This document shows, piece by piece, positions 63,885-64,000 of a stretch of DNA of 64,000 bases. The stretch is taken from positions 558,001 to 622,000 of the forward strand of contig NZ_LHPC01000028.1 in NCBI RefSeq assembly GCF_001297125.1. The letters are read 5' to 3'. The DNA comes from Pseudomonas sp. RIT-PI-q. Its GTDB lineage: Bacteria; Pseudomonadota; Gammaproteobacteria; Pseudomonadales; Pseudomonadaceae. How positions within the stretch are numbered: position 1 is the stretch's first letter; every line of letters starts with the position of its first letter. The notes below the pieces were generated by a model. It did no database searches, was not told where the DNA came from, and saw only the letters and a list, made by a program, of their open reading frames with translations. The translations under genes were made by a program, and so were the position numbers.

Positions 63885-64000
63885 TTATGCGAGTAGCCCT
63901 CGTACCTCCTGCTTGACGCCCCATCCTTCGATGATGCCACCCAAAGGCTCGACCACCGCCTCGAAGTCCTGCTCAAAGTCGCCGATGCCGTCGTAGGTGG
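63885..64000 (-). CDS. C-terminal end of an unidentified protein (truncated by window edge)
   Basis: The last 37 codons of a leftward gene (TYDGIGDFEQDFEAVVEPLG, then IIEGWGVKQEVRGLLA), with a TAA at 63887. A terminator 27 bases downstream supports it. The visible part is too short to name the family. Confidence 0.55.
   Translation of the reverse strand, partial: TYDGIGDFEQDFEAVVEPLGGIIEGWGVKQEVRGLLA

Overview
The window comes from a Pseudomonas chromosome, most likely the P. fluorescens group. Gene order from about 0.7 to 15.9 kb (nasS-nasT-nitrate transporter-PP2C/kinase-cobA, oprF-sigX-cmpX-crfX-cmaX, rraA-like, hydrolase, ppsA, ppsR) is the order known from P. aeruginosa, in mirror image. 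GC content is high, and spacers carry many REP-type palindromes of kinds common in fluorescent pseudomonads. No CRISPR array, complete insertion sequence or intact prophage was seen.

Layout. 0-0.5 kb: 5' part of a leftward, possibly AraC-type regulator. 0.6-6.6 kb: nitrate module with two sigma-54 promoters, each followed by a leader that looks like a NasT (ANTAR) antitermination element, and with the expected nitrite/nitrate reductase genes missing between the kinase and cobA. 6.7-12.3 kb: leftward envelope/stress block (oprF, sigX, cmpX, crfX, cmaX, RraA-like, alpha/beta hydrolase). 12.5-15.9 kb: divergent ppsA/ppsR. 16-18.4 kb: MocR regulator divergent from an EamA exporter. 18.5-27.2 kb: leftward methylcitrate operon prpR-prpB-prpC-acnD-prpF-prpD with a predicted self-operator. 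27.5-30.6 kb: retropepsin-like protease, transglutaminase-like 7TM protein and ATP-grasp ligase. 30.8-33.8 kb: pabB, thrH, cysH. 34.1-36.7 kb: sigma-54 promoter, NCS1 transporter and a racemase-family protein, probably nitrogen scavenging. 36.8-39.4 kb: LysR/SDR pair and a HAD phosphatase.

The accessory part is 39.6-51.1 kb. It starts with a 1622-residue Rhs protein whose variable tip has ADP-ribosyltransferase features, followed at once by a candidate immunity gene. Then come small acidic and glycine-zipper proteins, a zeta-toxin gene that appears frameshifted, a serine hydrolase, a DUF488 protein, a second frameshifted small membrane gene, and tRNA-Ser(GGA). From 51.3 kb the content is housekeeping: a crotonase, an acyltransferase, CorA, a glutamine amidotransferase, a fatty-acid beta-oxidation pair, a cytochrome c, and a transglutaminase/alpha-E/ATP-grasp operon. 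The window ends inside another leftward gene.

Main points for a second look: paired hexaloop RNA leaders on both nitrate operons; nitrate sensing and uptake genes without reductases; the Rhs ADP-ribosyltransferase toxin and its unrecognised partner; the zeta-toxin frameshift; a racemase-like protein without its first catalytic cysteine; and a REP arm that encodes the CobA C-terminus. All assignments come from reading the sequence; no searches were run.
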